Assembly (NCBI RefSeq): GCF_027925445.1
Contig: NZ_AP027149.1
Coordinates: 868,001-932,000 of the forward strand
Direction of reading: 5' to 3'
Source of the DNA: Methylocystis bryophila
GTDB lineage: Bacteria > Pseudomonadota > Alphaproteobacteria > Rhizobiales > Beijerinckiaceae
Length of the DNA stretch: 64,000 nucleotides
Shown: piece by piece, positions 43,734 through 51,994 of the stretch
Position numbering within the stretch: position 1 is the first letter of the stretch
Layout of the letters: each line of letters begins with the position of its first letter
The notes under the pieces: model-generated
Databases searched by the model: none
What the model saw: the letters and a program-made list of their open reading frames with translations, nothing else
What the model was told of the DNA's origin: nothing
Program-made: the position numbers and the translations under genes

Positions 43734-46289
43734 CTAGCCCTTCGGCTTCGCGCGCCTCGTCGGCAGGGCGTTCGCTGGATCGTCGGGCCAGACATGGCGC
43801 GGGTAGCGGCCCTTCATCTCCTTTTTGACGTCGTTCCAGGAACCCTTCCAGAAGCCGGGCAGATCGCGCGTCGTCTGGATCGGGCGATGTGCGGGCGAGA
43901 GCAATTCCAGCGTCACGGGAACACGGCCTTTCGCCAAGGTCGGATGGCGCTCGAGGCCGAAAAGCTCCTGCACGCGCACCGAGAGCAGCGGGCCATTGGC
44001 CGCCGCATAATCCAGCGCGATGTGTGAACCCGCCGGCGTCTCGAAAATGGCCGGCGCCTCTTCATCCAGACGGCGGCGCAGGGCGTAGGGGAGAAGCGTA
44101 GCGAGCGCCGCGTCGAGATCGCCCGCTTCGATCGCGGCAAGGCCCGTGCGCCCGAGGATGCACGGCGCGAGCCAATCGGCGGCGCTCTCGGCGAGCCCCG
44201 CATCGGAGAGATCGGGCCAGTCTTCGCCCTCCGCCGCGCGCAGGAAGGCGACGCGGTCGCGCAGCTGGCTCTGCGCCTTGCTCCAGGGAAGCCGCGCGAT
44301 TCCGAGGCTCGCCGCGCCTTGGGCAAGCATCTGCGCCGAGGCGAGATCGGGCTCGATCGCGAGATTCTGCTCGGAGAGCCGGATCGCGCCGAGCTGCTTG
44401 AAGCGCCGCCGGCGCAGCGCGCCGCTCTCGGGCTCGAAACGAGTCTCCTCGCGCGCCTCGATGCGGCCTGCGGCGACCCCCTCGACTTCCGCGAGTGTGA
44501 GCGCCGCCGCAGCGAGAATGCGCGCGGCGCCGGCGCGACCGGCGATCTCGGCCACGGCGAGATAGGCCTCGCGCGAAAGCGCATGTTCCGGCGGCAGCGA
44601 CGCCGCGCGGCCATTGGCCATGGTGAAGGCGCCCGCGCCCCGCGCCTTGGCGATCCTATCGGGGAAAGCCAGCGCGATGAGGGCGCCGTCGGAGAATTCC
44701 CTCTCCCCGCCTGCGGGGAGAGGGTTAGGGAGAGGGGCTTGGGCAGTTGGGGAAGCGCTTGGCCCCTCACCCGGGCCCTCTCCCCGCAGGCGGGGAGAGG
44801 GGGCGTCCTTGCTCGCCGCCCGCGCAATCCCTTCGGCCAGGCGCCGCGCGTCGCGCGCCCGCGGCGAATTTTCGTGGGCGAAGCGCTCCAGGCGATGCGA
44901 GAGATCGGGATCATCGCCGCCGAGCCCGCGTTCAGACAGCAGCGTCGCGAGCCGCGCCGCGCGCAAGCCCTCGCCTTGGCCCGCCGCCTCGATGATCATC
45001 GAGGCCAGACGCGGCGCCACGGGCAGGCTGCGCATCGCCGCGCCTTTTTCCGTGAGGCGGCCGTCTTCATCCAGCGCGCCGAGCGCCTTGCAGAGCGAGA
45101 GCGCCTCGGCCCAGGCGGCGGCGGGCGGCGGATCGAGAAAGGCGAGGCTTGAAGCATCGCTCACGCCCCAATGCGCGAGATCGAGCGCCAAGCCGGAGAG
45201 ATCGGCGGCGAGGATTTCGGGCTCGGCGAAGGCGGGCAGCGCCCCGGTCGCCGCCTCCTCCCAAAGCCTGTAGCAGACGCCGGGCTCCACGCGCCCTGCG
45301 CGGCCGCGCCGCTGTTCGACATTGGCGCGCGAGGCGCGGATCGTCTCCAGGCGCGTGAGCCCCAGCCCCGGCTCGAAACGGGGCACGCGCGACAAGCCGC
45401 TGTCGATGACGACGCGCACGCCCTCGATCGTGAGCGATGTCTCGGCGATCGAGGTCGCGAGCACGATCTTGCGCCTACTCGCGGGCGGCCGCGTGATCGC
45501 GCGATCCTGCTCGCCGCGATCGAGCGCGCCATAAAGCGGCGCGAGCTCCACGTTTGGCGGCAGGCCGCGCTCCTCGAGGAGCGATGCGACGCGACGGATC
45601 TCGGCCTGGCCGGGCAGGAAGACGAGGATCGAGCCCTCCTCCTCGCCCACGGCGCGCATGATCGCGCGCGCCATGTCCTCCTCCGGCCGCAGGGAGGGAT
45701 CGCGCCCGATATGGCGCGTCTCGACGGGAAAGGCGTGGCCTTCGCTCGCAATGACCGGCGCGCCGCGCATCAGCTTAGCCACGCGTGCGCCGTCTAACGT
45801 CGCCGACATGGCGACGAGGCGCAAATCCTCGCGCAAGCCCGCCTGCGCGTCGAGCGCCAGCGCAAGGCCGAAATCGGCGTCGAGCGAGCGCTCGTGGAAC
45901 TCGTCGAAGAGCACGGCGACGACGCCCTTGAGTTCCGGATCGTCCAGAATCATGCGGGCGAAGACGCCCTCAGTGACGACCTCGATGCGCGTCTTGGCGG
46001 AGACTTTCGTCTCCAACCGCATGCGCAAGCCGACGGTCTCGCCGACGCTCTCGTTAAGCGTTGCGGCGAGGCGGCTCGCTGCGGCGCGCGCGGCGAGACG
46101 GCGCGGCTCGAGCAGGATGAGCTTGCCCTCGCCGCGCCAGGAGGCGTCGAGCAGCGCGAGGGGAACGCGCGTGGTTTTGCCGGCGCCGGGCGGCGCGACC
46201 AGCACGAGATTGGGCCGCTTATCGAGCGCGGCGTCGAGCTCGGGAAGGATGTCGTCGATCGGCAGGCGATCGGCAAAGGCGCGGACCAA
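43734..46289 (-). CDS. hrpB: ATP-dependent RNA helicase HrpB with repeat-encoded insertion
   Basis: DEAH-box helicase, 851 residues. LVAPPGAGKTTRVPLALL is the P-loop (about residue 34), VLFDEFHERSLDADFGLALA the DEAH-type box (here DEFH), LRLVAMSATLDGARV motif III, and RAGRVEPGVCYRLW motif VI. The C terminus FWKGSWNDVKKEMKGRYPRHVWPDDP is diagnostic of HrpB. Residues of about 497-530 (SPRLRGEGPGEGP...PNPLPAGGERE) are encoded by a dispersed palindromic repeat inserted in frame. HrpB is non-essential in many bacteria. A partial copy of its 5' end lies at 47.7-48.3 kb. Confidence 0.93.
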   Translation of the reverse strand: MVRAFADRLPIDDILPELDAALDKRPNLVLVAPPGAGKTTRVPLALLDASWRGEGKLILLEPRRLAARAAASRLAATLNESVGETVGLRMRLETKVSAKTRIEVVTEGVFARMILDDPELKGVVAVLFDEFHERSLDADFGLALALDAQAGLREDLRLVAMSATLDGARVAKLMRGAPVIASEGHAFPVETRHIGRDPSLRPEEDMARAIMRAVGEEEGSILVFLPGQAEIRRVASLLEERGLPPNVELAPLYGALDRGEQDRAITRPPASRRKIVLATSIAETSLTIEGVRVVIDSGLSRVPRFEPGLGLTRLETIRASRANVEQRRGRAGRVEPGVCYRLWEEAATGALPAFAEPEILAADLSGLALDLAHWGVSDASSLAFLDPPPAAAWAEALSLCKALGALDEDGRLTEKGAAMRSLPVAPRLASMIIEAAGQGEGLRAARLATLLSERGLGGDDPDLSHRLERFAHENSPRARDARRLAEGIARAASKDAPSPRLRGEGPGEGPSASPTAQAPLPNPLPAGGEREFSDGALIALAFPDRIAKARGAGAFTMANGRAASLPPEHALSREAYLAVAEIAGRAGAARILAAAALTLAEVEGVAAGRIEAREETRFEPESGALRRRRFKQLGAIRLSEQNLAIEPDLASAQMLAQGAASLGIARLPWSKAQSQLRDRVAFLRAAEGEDWPDLSDAGLAESAADWLAPCILGRTGLAAIEAGDLDAALATLLPYALRRRLDEEAPAIFETPAGSHIALDYAAANGPLLSVRVQELFGLERHPTLAKGRVPVTLELLSPAHRPIQTTRDLPGFWKGSWNDVKKEMKGRYPRHVWPDDPANALPTRRAKPKG
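44700..44801. repeat. Dispersed GGGGAGAGGG palindromic repeat inside hrpB
   Basis: CCTCTCCCCGCCTGCGGGGAGAGGG at 44700-44724 and CCCTCTCCCCGCAGGCGGGGAGAGGG at 44776-44801 form the two arms of the same composite unit seen at 7.2-7.4 kb, including the internal GGTTAGGGAGAGGGGC and GCCCCTCACCC words. The insertion leaves the hrpB frame open. Confidence 0.85.
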
Positions 46290-46350
46290 GTGGGGCTCCA
46301 GGAGTTCGGGCCGCTACAGATGCGCGATTGCCGCAGGCGCTGGCAAGATG
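45781..46350. repeat. Direct repeat, left copy (5' end of hrpB)
   Basis: About 570 bases covering the first 170 codons and the upstream leader of hrpB are repeated in the same orientation at 47752-48321 with roughly 95 percent identity by eye. The omp gene lies between the copies. Confidence 0.85.
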
Positions 46351-46497
46351 GGCGATACTGCACTGCGCCGGATGGAACGCGTCCCTGCTCACGTTCCCGC
46401 CCAGAGACAAACGCTTTGGCGCTTCCGGTTTGCGCCGTCCCCGGACATCGGCCGAACGTCTGGTCTCCGTTTCTATCGCGAACACCGGCGCGCACTT

Positions 46498-46534
46498 AAA
46501 AACCCCGCCTGGCGCAAAAAGGCCGGGGTTTTTT
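46498..46534. terminator. Bidirectional rho-independent terminator
   Basis: AAAAACCCC (46498-46506) pairs with GGGGTTTTT (46525-46533) around a loop with additional GCC/GGC pairing. Read on the minus strand it follows the omp stop by 30 bases and ends with T-rich sequence. Confidence 0.75.
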
Positions 46535-46563
46535 AGCCTTCAGACGGGGCTGCCCCAATCTGA

Positions 46564-47529
46564 TCAATACTTCGCGAGCACCGGATCGGCGGCGAAGGGA
46601 TTGAAGTGCCAGTTGACGCCGACACGCACCGTTTGGAAGCGGGTCGCCGAGGCCTGCCGGTAGGCGAAACCCGCATTCGACAATGGGGCGGTAAGGGGGC
46701 GGAACGGGAGGAAGCCCGGGGTGGCGCCGATAGCACTGCCGTAGATCGTGGTCGAGCCGAGGTCGGTGTAAAGATATTCGAGCTTTACCGAGAAGGTCTT
46801 CAACAGCGGAGAAGTCGTGAACGGGGACCACTCGACGCCGCCGCCCGCGGTCCATCCGACTCTCGTGCTGTCATAGTTTCCGCCCGAGCCGTAGATCGCG
46901 CCCGCGCCGAAGCGGACTACCGGAAAGGCGGTACGGGCGCTGGGAAAGAAGTCCGAAGCGTTGACGCTGTGAACCACGCCGCCATAGGCTAAGCCGCCCG
47001 TTCCATACACCAAAAGGCTCGGGAAGCTTGGGAGGGTCACGCCGACGCGTGCGCGCACCGTGCCGAACCAGTCGACGCTCTTGTTCTGGGAAGCGAAAAC
47101 GAAATTGCTCGTCGCCGGGTTGAGCTGGGGGATGAAGGCGGAGCCCGTTCCAAGCGTTCCAATGCCCACGCCGGTTCCCTGGCTGTGCACGTCGCTCGCC
47201 TGGAGGTCCGCCTCGAGGCCGACGACCAGCCACGGATTGAACTGGTAGTTGTAGCCGACCTGACCGCCGCCGACCACGCCGTTCAAATCGTTGGAAATGG
47301 TCCAGCCCGGGATTCCAAAGGAGGCCGGAAAGAGGGTGACCGCGTACCCAGAGTCCTGATCGCCATTGCCGACGCCATAGCCGATGTTGATACCGCCATA
47401 GAGGCCCGTCCAGGTGAACGGCGGCGGCGGCGCGACGAGGGGTGCCTTGTAGGATGGAAGGTCGGCTGCGAAGGCCGACGCGGTGAGTGCTAGGCTGAGC
47501 GCCGTCGCCGAAAGGAAAGATTTCAGCAT
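46564..47529 (-). CDS. Outer-membrane beta-barrel protein (Omp25/Omp31-like)
   Basis: A 321-residue outer-membrane protein. The signal peptide is FLSATALSLALTASAFA, followed by the ADLPSYKAPLVAPPPPFTWTGLYGG start shared by alphaproteobacterial Omp25/31 proteins. Alternating hydrophobic strands with WFGTVRARVGVT, LVYGTGGLAYG, VGWTAGGGVEW and VKLEYLYTDLG are the barrel. The gene has its own leader (AT-rich 47540-47700) and a terminator downstream, so it is an independent unit. It is bracketed by direct repeats of hrpB. Confidence 0.85.
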   Translation of the reverse strand: MLKSFLSATALSLALTASAFAADLPSYKAPLVAPPPPFTWTGLYGGINIGYGVGNGDQDSGYAVTLFPASFGIPGWTISNDLNGVVGGGQVGYNYQFNPWLVVGLEADLQASDVHSQGTGVGIGTLGTGSAFIPQLNPATSNFVFASQNKSVDWFGTVRARVGVTLPSFPSLLVYGTGGLAYGGVVHSVNASDFFPSARTAFPVVRFGAGAIYGSGGNYDSTRVGWTAGGGVEWSPFTTSPLLKTFSVKLEYLYTDLGSTTIYGSAIGATPGFLPFRPLTAPLSNAGFAYRQASATRFQTVRVGVNWHFNPFAADPVLAKY

Positions 47530-47687
47530 CGTATGCTTCCTTCTCTCTGCCTCTAAATAAGCTTTTCCTTTACATAATCATCAGGGCCGCCCCACAAATA
47601 GTCAAGGAAACTAGTCGTTCGATTGAGGCGTTTACATACATTTTCTCAGGCCGTGTAACAAAATTGCCACACATCATTTGATCAAGC

Positions 47688-48260
47688 TCAAGACGTCTCG
47701 CCGCGTTGCAGTAATGCGGGCGACGACCGGTCAGGGTCAGCATGCGTCGCGACGCGTGCGCCATCTAACGTCGTCGACATGGCGACGAGGCGCAAATCCT
47801 CGCGGAAGCCCGCCTGCGCGTCGAGCGCTAGCGCAAGGCCGAGATCGGCGTCGAGCGAGCGCTCGTGGAACTCGTCAAAGAGCACGGCGGCGACGCCCTT
47901 GAGTTCCGGATCGTCCAGAATCATGCGGGCGAAAACGCCCTCAGTGACGACCTCGATGCGCGTCTTGCCTGAGATTTTGGTCTCCAACCGCATGCGCAAG
48001 CCGACGGTCTCGCCGATGTTTTCTTTCAGCGTCGCGGCGAGACGGCTGGCGGCGGCGCGCGCGGCGAGACGGCGCGGCTCGAGCAGGATCAGCTTCCCGT
48101 CGCCGCGCCAGGAGGCGTCGAGCAGCGCGAGCGGAACGCGCGTGGTTTTGCCGGCGCCGGGCGGCGCGACCAGCACGAGATTGGGCTGCTTATCGAGCGC
48201 GGCGTCGAGCTCGGGAAGGATGTCGTCGATCGGCAGGCGATCGGCAAAGGCGCGGACCAA
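47688..48260 (-). pseudogene. 5' fragment of hrpB (partial duplication)
   Basis: The first 170 or so residues match HrpB nearly exactly (MVRAFADRLPIDDILPELD, APPGAGKTTRVPLALL, FDEFHERSLDADLGLALAL), after which similarity stops near 47752 and the frame runs into unrelated sequence. The P-loop and DEFH boxes remain but all later helicase motifs are missing. The leader of hrpB is duplicated as well (up to about 48321). It is unlikely to be a functional helicase. Confidence 0.88.
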
Positions 48261-48321
48261 GCGGGGCTCCAGGAGTTCGGGCCGCTACAGATGCGCGATC
48301 ACGGCAGGCGGTGGCAAGACG
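47752..48321. repeat. Direct repeat, right copy (5' end of hrpB)
   Basis: Right-hand copy of the 570-base direct repeat described at 45781-46350. Differences are scattered single bases, mostly silent, so the copy is old enough to have drifted or was under selection for some time. Confidence 0.85.
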
Positions 48322-48350
48322 GATGGAACTTCGCGAAGGCGGGAGAACCC

Positions 48351-48611
48351 TTAAGACAGTTTCTTCTCGTAACCGGCAAATAGCTGCTTCATTTCATCGA
48401 GTCGGGCTTGGTCGACTTGACGGCCGAAGAACTTTCGAAACCAAGACTCTGTGCCTCTGCGAACGCAATTTTGACGCCGAAATGTGCGACCTGCCTTGTC
48501 GCGCAAAGGCAGTTGATTTGCGCGGCGGCGTTGCCGATGTGCTTGGCCAGCTCCGATAAGACCGCTTCCATCGAAAGCAGAATTCGCTGGCCCGTATAAT
48601 GTCAAGCTCAT
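48351..48611 (-). pseudogene. Possible frameshifted remnant, phasin-like
   Basis: Two overlapping frames together look like one broken short protein: MEAVLSELAKHIGNAAAQIN from 48571 in one frame and VDQARLDEMKQLFAGYEKKLS ending at 48351 in the other. The helical, alanine- and lysine-bearing character recalls phasins, but similarity is vague. It could equally be non-coding. Confidence 0.25.
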
Positions 48612-48787
48612 GGCGGTCTAAAAATATGTTGATCTTGCAGGAGCGGCCGCTGACGTCGGTTTTCGTAGCAGCAATACTTATGTTTCAGCTTCTCCGACCG
48701 AAGAAATTAGCCGAGTTCGCTTGACGAAGCCTTGGCGCGAGACACGTAAAATACGGATGCGGAATCCATCGTCAAAGTGTGGAGGCG

Positions 48788-49102
48788 ATGATGACACTCA
48801 AAAGCTTGATAGTTCTGCTTGCGGCGACAGCGCTCGGCGTTGGGGCGCTCGCTTATTCAGGCCCGGCCGACGCTTATCACAGGGGTTGCAGGGGCTGGCA
48901 TCGGGGCCCAGTCGTAGCATCCGACTACGTCGTAGCCTCTGACTACGTCGCGCCCGGCTATACGCCTGTGGTGGTGGCCGTGGCGAGTGGAAACTACTGC
49001 GTGACTTCCGTCAAGACGTGCCTGCTCCAGGAGCCGGGCGTGCTCGCAACTGGATGCTCCTGCCATATCCCCGGCGGCATTGCGCGCGGCCTGGTGGAAT
49101 AG
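48788..49102 (+). CDS. Small secreted cysteine-containing protein
   Basis: A 104-residue protein with a signal peptide (LIVLLAATALGVGALAYSGPADA) and a GGAGG ribosome-binding site at 48781. The mature part has a duplicated VASDYV unit and a C-terminal motif with four cysteines (NYCVTSVKTCLLQEPG, then GCSCHIPGGIARG). I recall the same C-terminal motif in other small alphaproteobacterial exported proteins but know no function. The start may be 48788 or 48791. Confidence 0.6.
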   Translation: MMTLKSLIVLLAATALGVGALAYSGPADAYHRGCRGWHRGPVVASDYVVASDYVAPGYTPVVVAVASGNYCVTSVKTCLLQEPGVLATGCSCHIPGGIARGLVE

Positions 49103-49218
49103 TGAGTAAACCTCAAGGCGGGACTGCGACCTCGATGGGGCCGCAGCTCCCAACTCGGCGATGCTGCTCGATCGATTTCGTCCTTCGTGAATCTTGCCGC
49201 GCCAGTGTATGAACGGCG

Positions 49219-50007
49219 ATGCCCCCGCAAGAACCGATCGACGCCGATCCCCTGGACATCGCTCCGCCCGTCGCGGCGGATACGGCCGATTGCCCGCGCT
49301 GCTCGAAGCCGGCCGCACTCTGCATTTGTGACGCCGTCACGCCGATCGACAACAAAGTCGGCCTGCTCGTGCTGCAGCACCCTCAAGAGCAGGACCGACT
49401 CCTCGGAAGCGCTCGACTCGCAACGCTGCATTTGACCAATTCGGTATTCAAGATCGGACTGTCATGGCCCAGTCTCGCCAAGGCGCTTGGCCGGCCCGCC
49501 GATCCGGCCGAATGGGCGATCCTGCATCTCGGCTCCGCGAGAAGCAGCGATTTGCCCAAAGACCGAGAGCTTGTCGTGCTCGACAAGAAGGGCGTTGCGA
49601 TTCCCGATCAGGATCATGCGCTGAAAGGGGTCAAGGGCATTGTGATTTTCGACGGGACGTGGGCCCAAGCGAAGACGCTCTGGTGGCGAAACGCTTGGGT
49701 TCTAAAGGCCAAGCGCCTGGTGCTGAATCCGCGGCGCGCCTCGCTCTATGGCGGGCTGCGTCGCGAGCCGCGCCGCGAAGGGCTGTCGACCATCGAAGCC
49801 GCCGCTCTGACGCTCAGCCGGATGGAACAACGCCCCGAAATCGAAACGGCGCTGCACGCCAGTTTCGCGCTTATGCTGGCCCGCTACCGCTCCGCGCAGT
49901 CGCACGGCGCCTTGGGCGACCGCGCCGCCGTTTCGAAAGGCTCTGGAGGGCCCCCCAAGAAGCGTTGGGGAGGGCGTCGCCGTCGATCGGCCGTTTCTAA
50001 GCCATGA
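49219..50007 (+). CDS. DTW-domain protein (tRNA-uridine aminocarboxypropyltransferase type)
   Basis: A 262-residue member of the DTW family; the E. coli member TapT makes acp3U in tRNA using SAM. CPRCSKPAALCICDAV near residue 26 is the cysteine motif, IFDGTWAQAKTLWWRN (about 145) carries the D-x-T-W box, and LNPRRASLYGGLRREPRREGLSTIEAAAL is the following conserved stretch. The C terminus is a basic tail (KKRWGGRRRRS). ATG 49219; the previous gene ends 117 bases upstream. Confidence 0.85.
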   Translation: MPPQEPIDADPLDIAPPVAADTADCPRCSKPAALCICDAVTPIDNKVGLLVLQHPQEQDRLLGSARLATLHLTNSVFKIGLSWPSLAKALGRPADPAEWAILHLGSARSSDLPKDRELVVLDKKGVAIPDQDHALKGVKGIVIFDGTWAQAKTLWWRNAWVLKAKRLVLNPRRASLYGGLRREPRREGLSTIEAAALTLSRMEQRPEIETALHASFALMLARYRSAQSHGALGDRAAVSKGSGGPPKKRWGGRRRRSAVSKP

Positions 50008-50201
50008 TCGGGCTGGACTCGGGAAATCGCGTTCACGCGTCCATTCGTTGGGAAGCGTTTGGCGCAACGCCATGCACTGCCAAAAAGCCCTGGAGCGGGG
50101 CTTATGCGCGGGGCGCAGAGCAATTAAACCCGGCGGTCCAAGAAAGCATGCTAGATTGATCGATCCGCGACACATGGCGGCCCATCAAAAAGGAGGAAGT
50201 C

Positions 50202-50345
50202 ATGGCGAAAGGTCAAGCGAAGGGCAACAAGGAGGCCAAAAAGCCGAAGGCGGACAAGGGTCAGTCGAAGGCCGCCCCTTCCGCCTACAAGATCGCCCAG
50301 GGCAAGGACGGCCAAACGATATCCCCGTTCGTGAAGAAGTCCTGA
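50202..50345 (+). CDS. Small lysine-rich protein, 47 residues
   Basis: Strong ribosome-binding site (AAAGGAGGAAG directly before ATG 50202). The product is MAKGQAKGNKEAKKPKADKG followed by QSKAAPSAYKIAQGKDGQTI and SPFVKKS: disordered, highly basic, with a more ordered-looking end. Short proteins of this type are annotated as hypothetical in alphaproteobacteria; nucleic-acid binding is a guess. Confidence 0.65.
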   Translation: MAKGQAKGNKEAKKPKADKGQSKAAPSAYKIAQGKDGQTISPFVKKS

Positions 50346-50445
50346 GCGAGCAACGAGACAAGAGCGCCGCGCCGGGCGGGCCCCGCCACCCGCGCGCGAT
50401 CTCTGCGTTTTGACCGCTCGATCCATCCTCTAAAGCGCCGAGACG

Positions 50446-50517
50446 CTACTCCAGCGGCGCGAGAAAAGCCGCGGCCTCAGAGATCTGCTGCGGCGTCAAC
50501 CCATGAGCGATGGCTTC
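50446..50517 (-). pseudogene. 3' end fragment of a dihaem cytochrome c gene
   Basis: Reading on the minus strand gives EAIAHGLTPQQISEAAAF followed by LAPLE and a stop, nearly identical to the last 24 residues of the dihaem cytochrome at 52306-53016. It is separated from the matching upstream part (51181-51310) by the psiE gene. Confidence 0.8.
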
Positions 50518-50554
50518 ACGATCCGCGATGCGTCGAGCTTCGCCCACGCAAAGC

Positions 50555-51052
50555 TCAATCGGTCTTGATCTCTCGATTGCCTTCCCGGGATCCGTAAACC
50601 GCCGAAGCATAGCGCACGACCAAGACGGCGAGAGCCAGAATGAGCGTCGCCCCCGCCAGGATCAAAACGCCGGCGTCGGGCGATGAGTCCAATTGCACAT
50701 AACCGATCATATGTCGCGTCAGCGCCGTGATGCCGACGTAAAGCAGAAAGCGCACCGGCATAGCGTTGGTGCGGAAATAAATGCCGACCATCGACGCGAT
50801 CTCGAGATAGATGAACAGCAGCAGCAGGTCTTCGATCGACACGACCCCCTGCGCGGCCATTCTCATGAGCGCTTGCGCCCCCGCAACGAAGGTCACGGCG
50901 AGGATCGCAAACAGGCCAAGGAGATGAAACCCCTCGGAAGCGAAATAGCCCAAGGGGTCGAGGATCTCACGCATGCGCCGCACGGCGTGCAGACGCGGGT
51001 CGGGGCTTTCCTGCGTCATGGGCTTCACTCGCTCCACGCATTCTTCGGGCAT
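50555..51052 (-). CDS. psiE: PsiE-family phosphate-starvation-inducible membrane protein
   Basis: A 165-residue inner-membrane protein of the PsiE family (function unknown; induced by phosphate starvation in E. coli). Four hydrophobic segments: residues about 37-57 (GFHLLGLFAILAVTFVAGA), 70-92 (VSIEDLLLLFIYLEIASMVG), 97-115 and 130-150. YFRTNAMPVRFLLYVGITALTRHMI is the conserved central motif. ATG 51052 follows GGAGTGAGC. The frame is open upstream into the cytochrome fragment, which is not part of PsiE. Confidence 0.85.
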   Translation of the reverse strand: MPEECVERVKPMTQESPDPRLHAVRRMREILDPLGYFASEGFHLLGLFAILAVTFVAGAQALMRMAAQGVVSIEDLLLLFIYLEIASMVGIYFRTNAMPVRFLLYVGITALTRHMIGYVQLDSSPDAGVLILAGATLILALAVLVVRYASAVYGSREGNREIKTD

Positions 51053-51180
51053 GCTCACTCCGAGAAGATGAGGCACAAGCCTTATTTCAGCGGACCGGAG
51101 TGTCCGGCGGTTCGACGGTTTTGACAAGGCGCGTCCACTCGAAAGCTTAACGGTACAAGCGGCGCGCAAAGGGGGGCTCA

Positions 51181-51310
51181 GGCCATGCGCGATGGGCTCC
51201 ATGAGCTGCGACGTATCGGGCTTGGCGGGGTCCTGGCCGCGCTCCTTGCTCCAATTCGTGAGCTTTCTTGTCGTGTAATCATAGAGCTGGCCGGCGAGCT
51301 TGAGTGGCCC
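51181..51310 (-). pseudogene. Internal fragment of a dihaem cytochrome c gene
   Basis: Minus-strand reading gives KLAGQLYDYTTRKLTNWSK, ERGQDPAKPDTSQLMEPIAH and GL, matching residues of about 185-226 of the cytochrome at 52306-53016. Similarity ends abruptly on the psiE side at the same IAHGL words with which the 3' fragment begins. Upstream haem-binding parts are missing. Confidence 0.8.
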
Positions 51311-51413
51311 CCTGTCTTGGCCCGTGAGCCGCGTGTCACAATCCCCCGCAATAGGGACCCCTCACATCTAAGTTCGCGACGCTAGATTTTTGAGTGTCGG
51401 AGGACAAGAGCAC

Positions 51414-51672
51414 GTGCTGAACGCAAGTGAGGAGATCCGCTTCGGCATCGATCTCGTCGAGGACGCCACGCGCCGCGCCGAGCTCTGCGATTGGCTCACT
51501 CACAGTGTGCGCCCGATGTTCGAGCAGCAGGGCCGGACACACCCTCTCGCGGCCAGACCTGTTCATGGCGGCGACGGCCCAGCATCACAGGCTGATAGTC
51601 GTGACGCGCGACGCGGCGGATTTGAAGCGCGCGCTCGTTCCCGTGGTCAACCGAGGAAGTGAAGACCGATAG
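51414..51672 (+). pseudogene. Decayed VapC/PIN-domain toxin gene
   Basis: The first part, VLNASEEIRFGIDLVEDATR and AELCDWLTHSVRPMFEQ, and the second part, FMAATAQHHRLIVVTRDAAD then LKRALVPVVNRGSED, are the middle and end of a FitB/VapC-type PIN-domain toxin but lie in different frames (shift near 51525). The N-terminal third with the first catalytic Asp is absent. No partner antitoxin is attached to it. Confidence 0.7.
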
Positions 51673-51754
51673 TTAGGCTGGAAAGCGGATGCGGTTTCTA
51701 CTAGAATACAAGCGAACCGAACCGCACCAACGTAACAATAACACGAGCAACCTC

Positions 51755-51994
51755 ATGTCCGCCGCATTCACCGTCCGCATTGATGAGGCGATGCTTGGCG
51801 CGCTTGACCAGCTCGCCGAGAAAACCGAACGCCCGCGCAACTGGCTCGTAGCCAAGGCCATCGAGGATTACCTGGCCGTCAACGCTTGGCAAGTCGGCAA
51901 GATCGAAGCCGGCATCACAGCCGCCGACGGCGGCGACTTCGCCAGCGATGAGGAGTTGGCGCGCGTGAGGATGAAATTCGCAGTTAGAGAATGA
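51755..51994 (+). CDS. Ribbon-helix-helix antitoxin (ParD/CopG type)
   Basis: A 79-residue antitoxin: AAFTVRIDEAMLGALDQLAEKTERPRNWLVAKAIEDYL is the ribbon-helix-helix DNA-binding domain, and the acidic tail (GGDFASDEELARVRMKF) the toxin-binding part. It overlaps the ParE-like toxin by four bases. It probably represses its own promoter in 51672-51754. Confidence 0.85.
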   Translation: MSAAFTVRIDEAMLGALDQLAEKTERPRNWLVAKAIEDYLAVNAWQVGKIEAGITAADGGDFASDEELARVRMKFAVRE

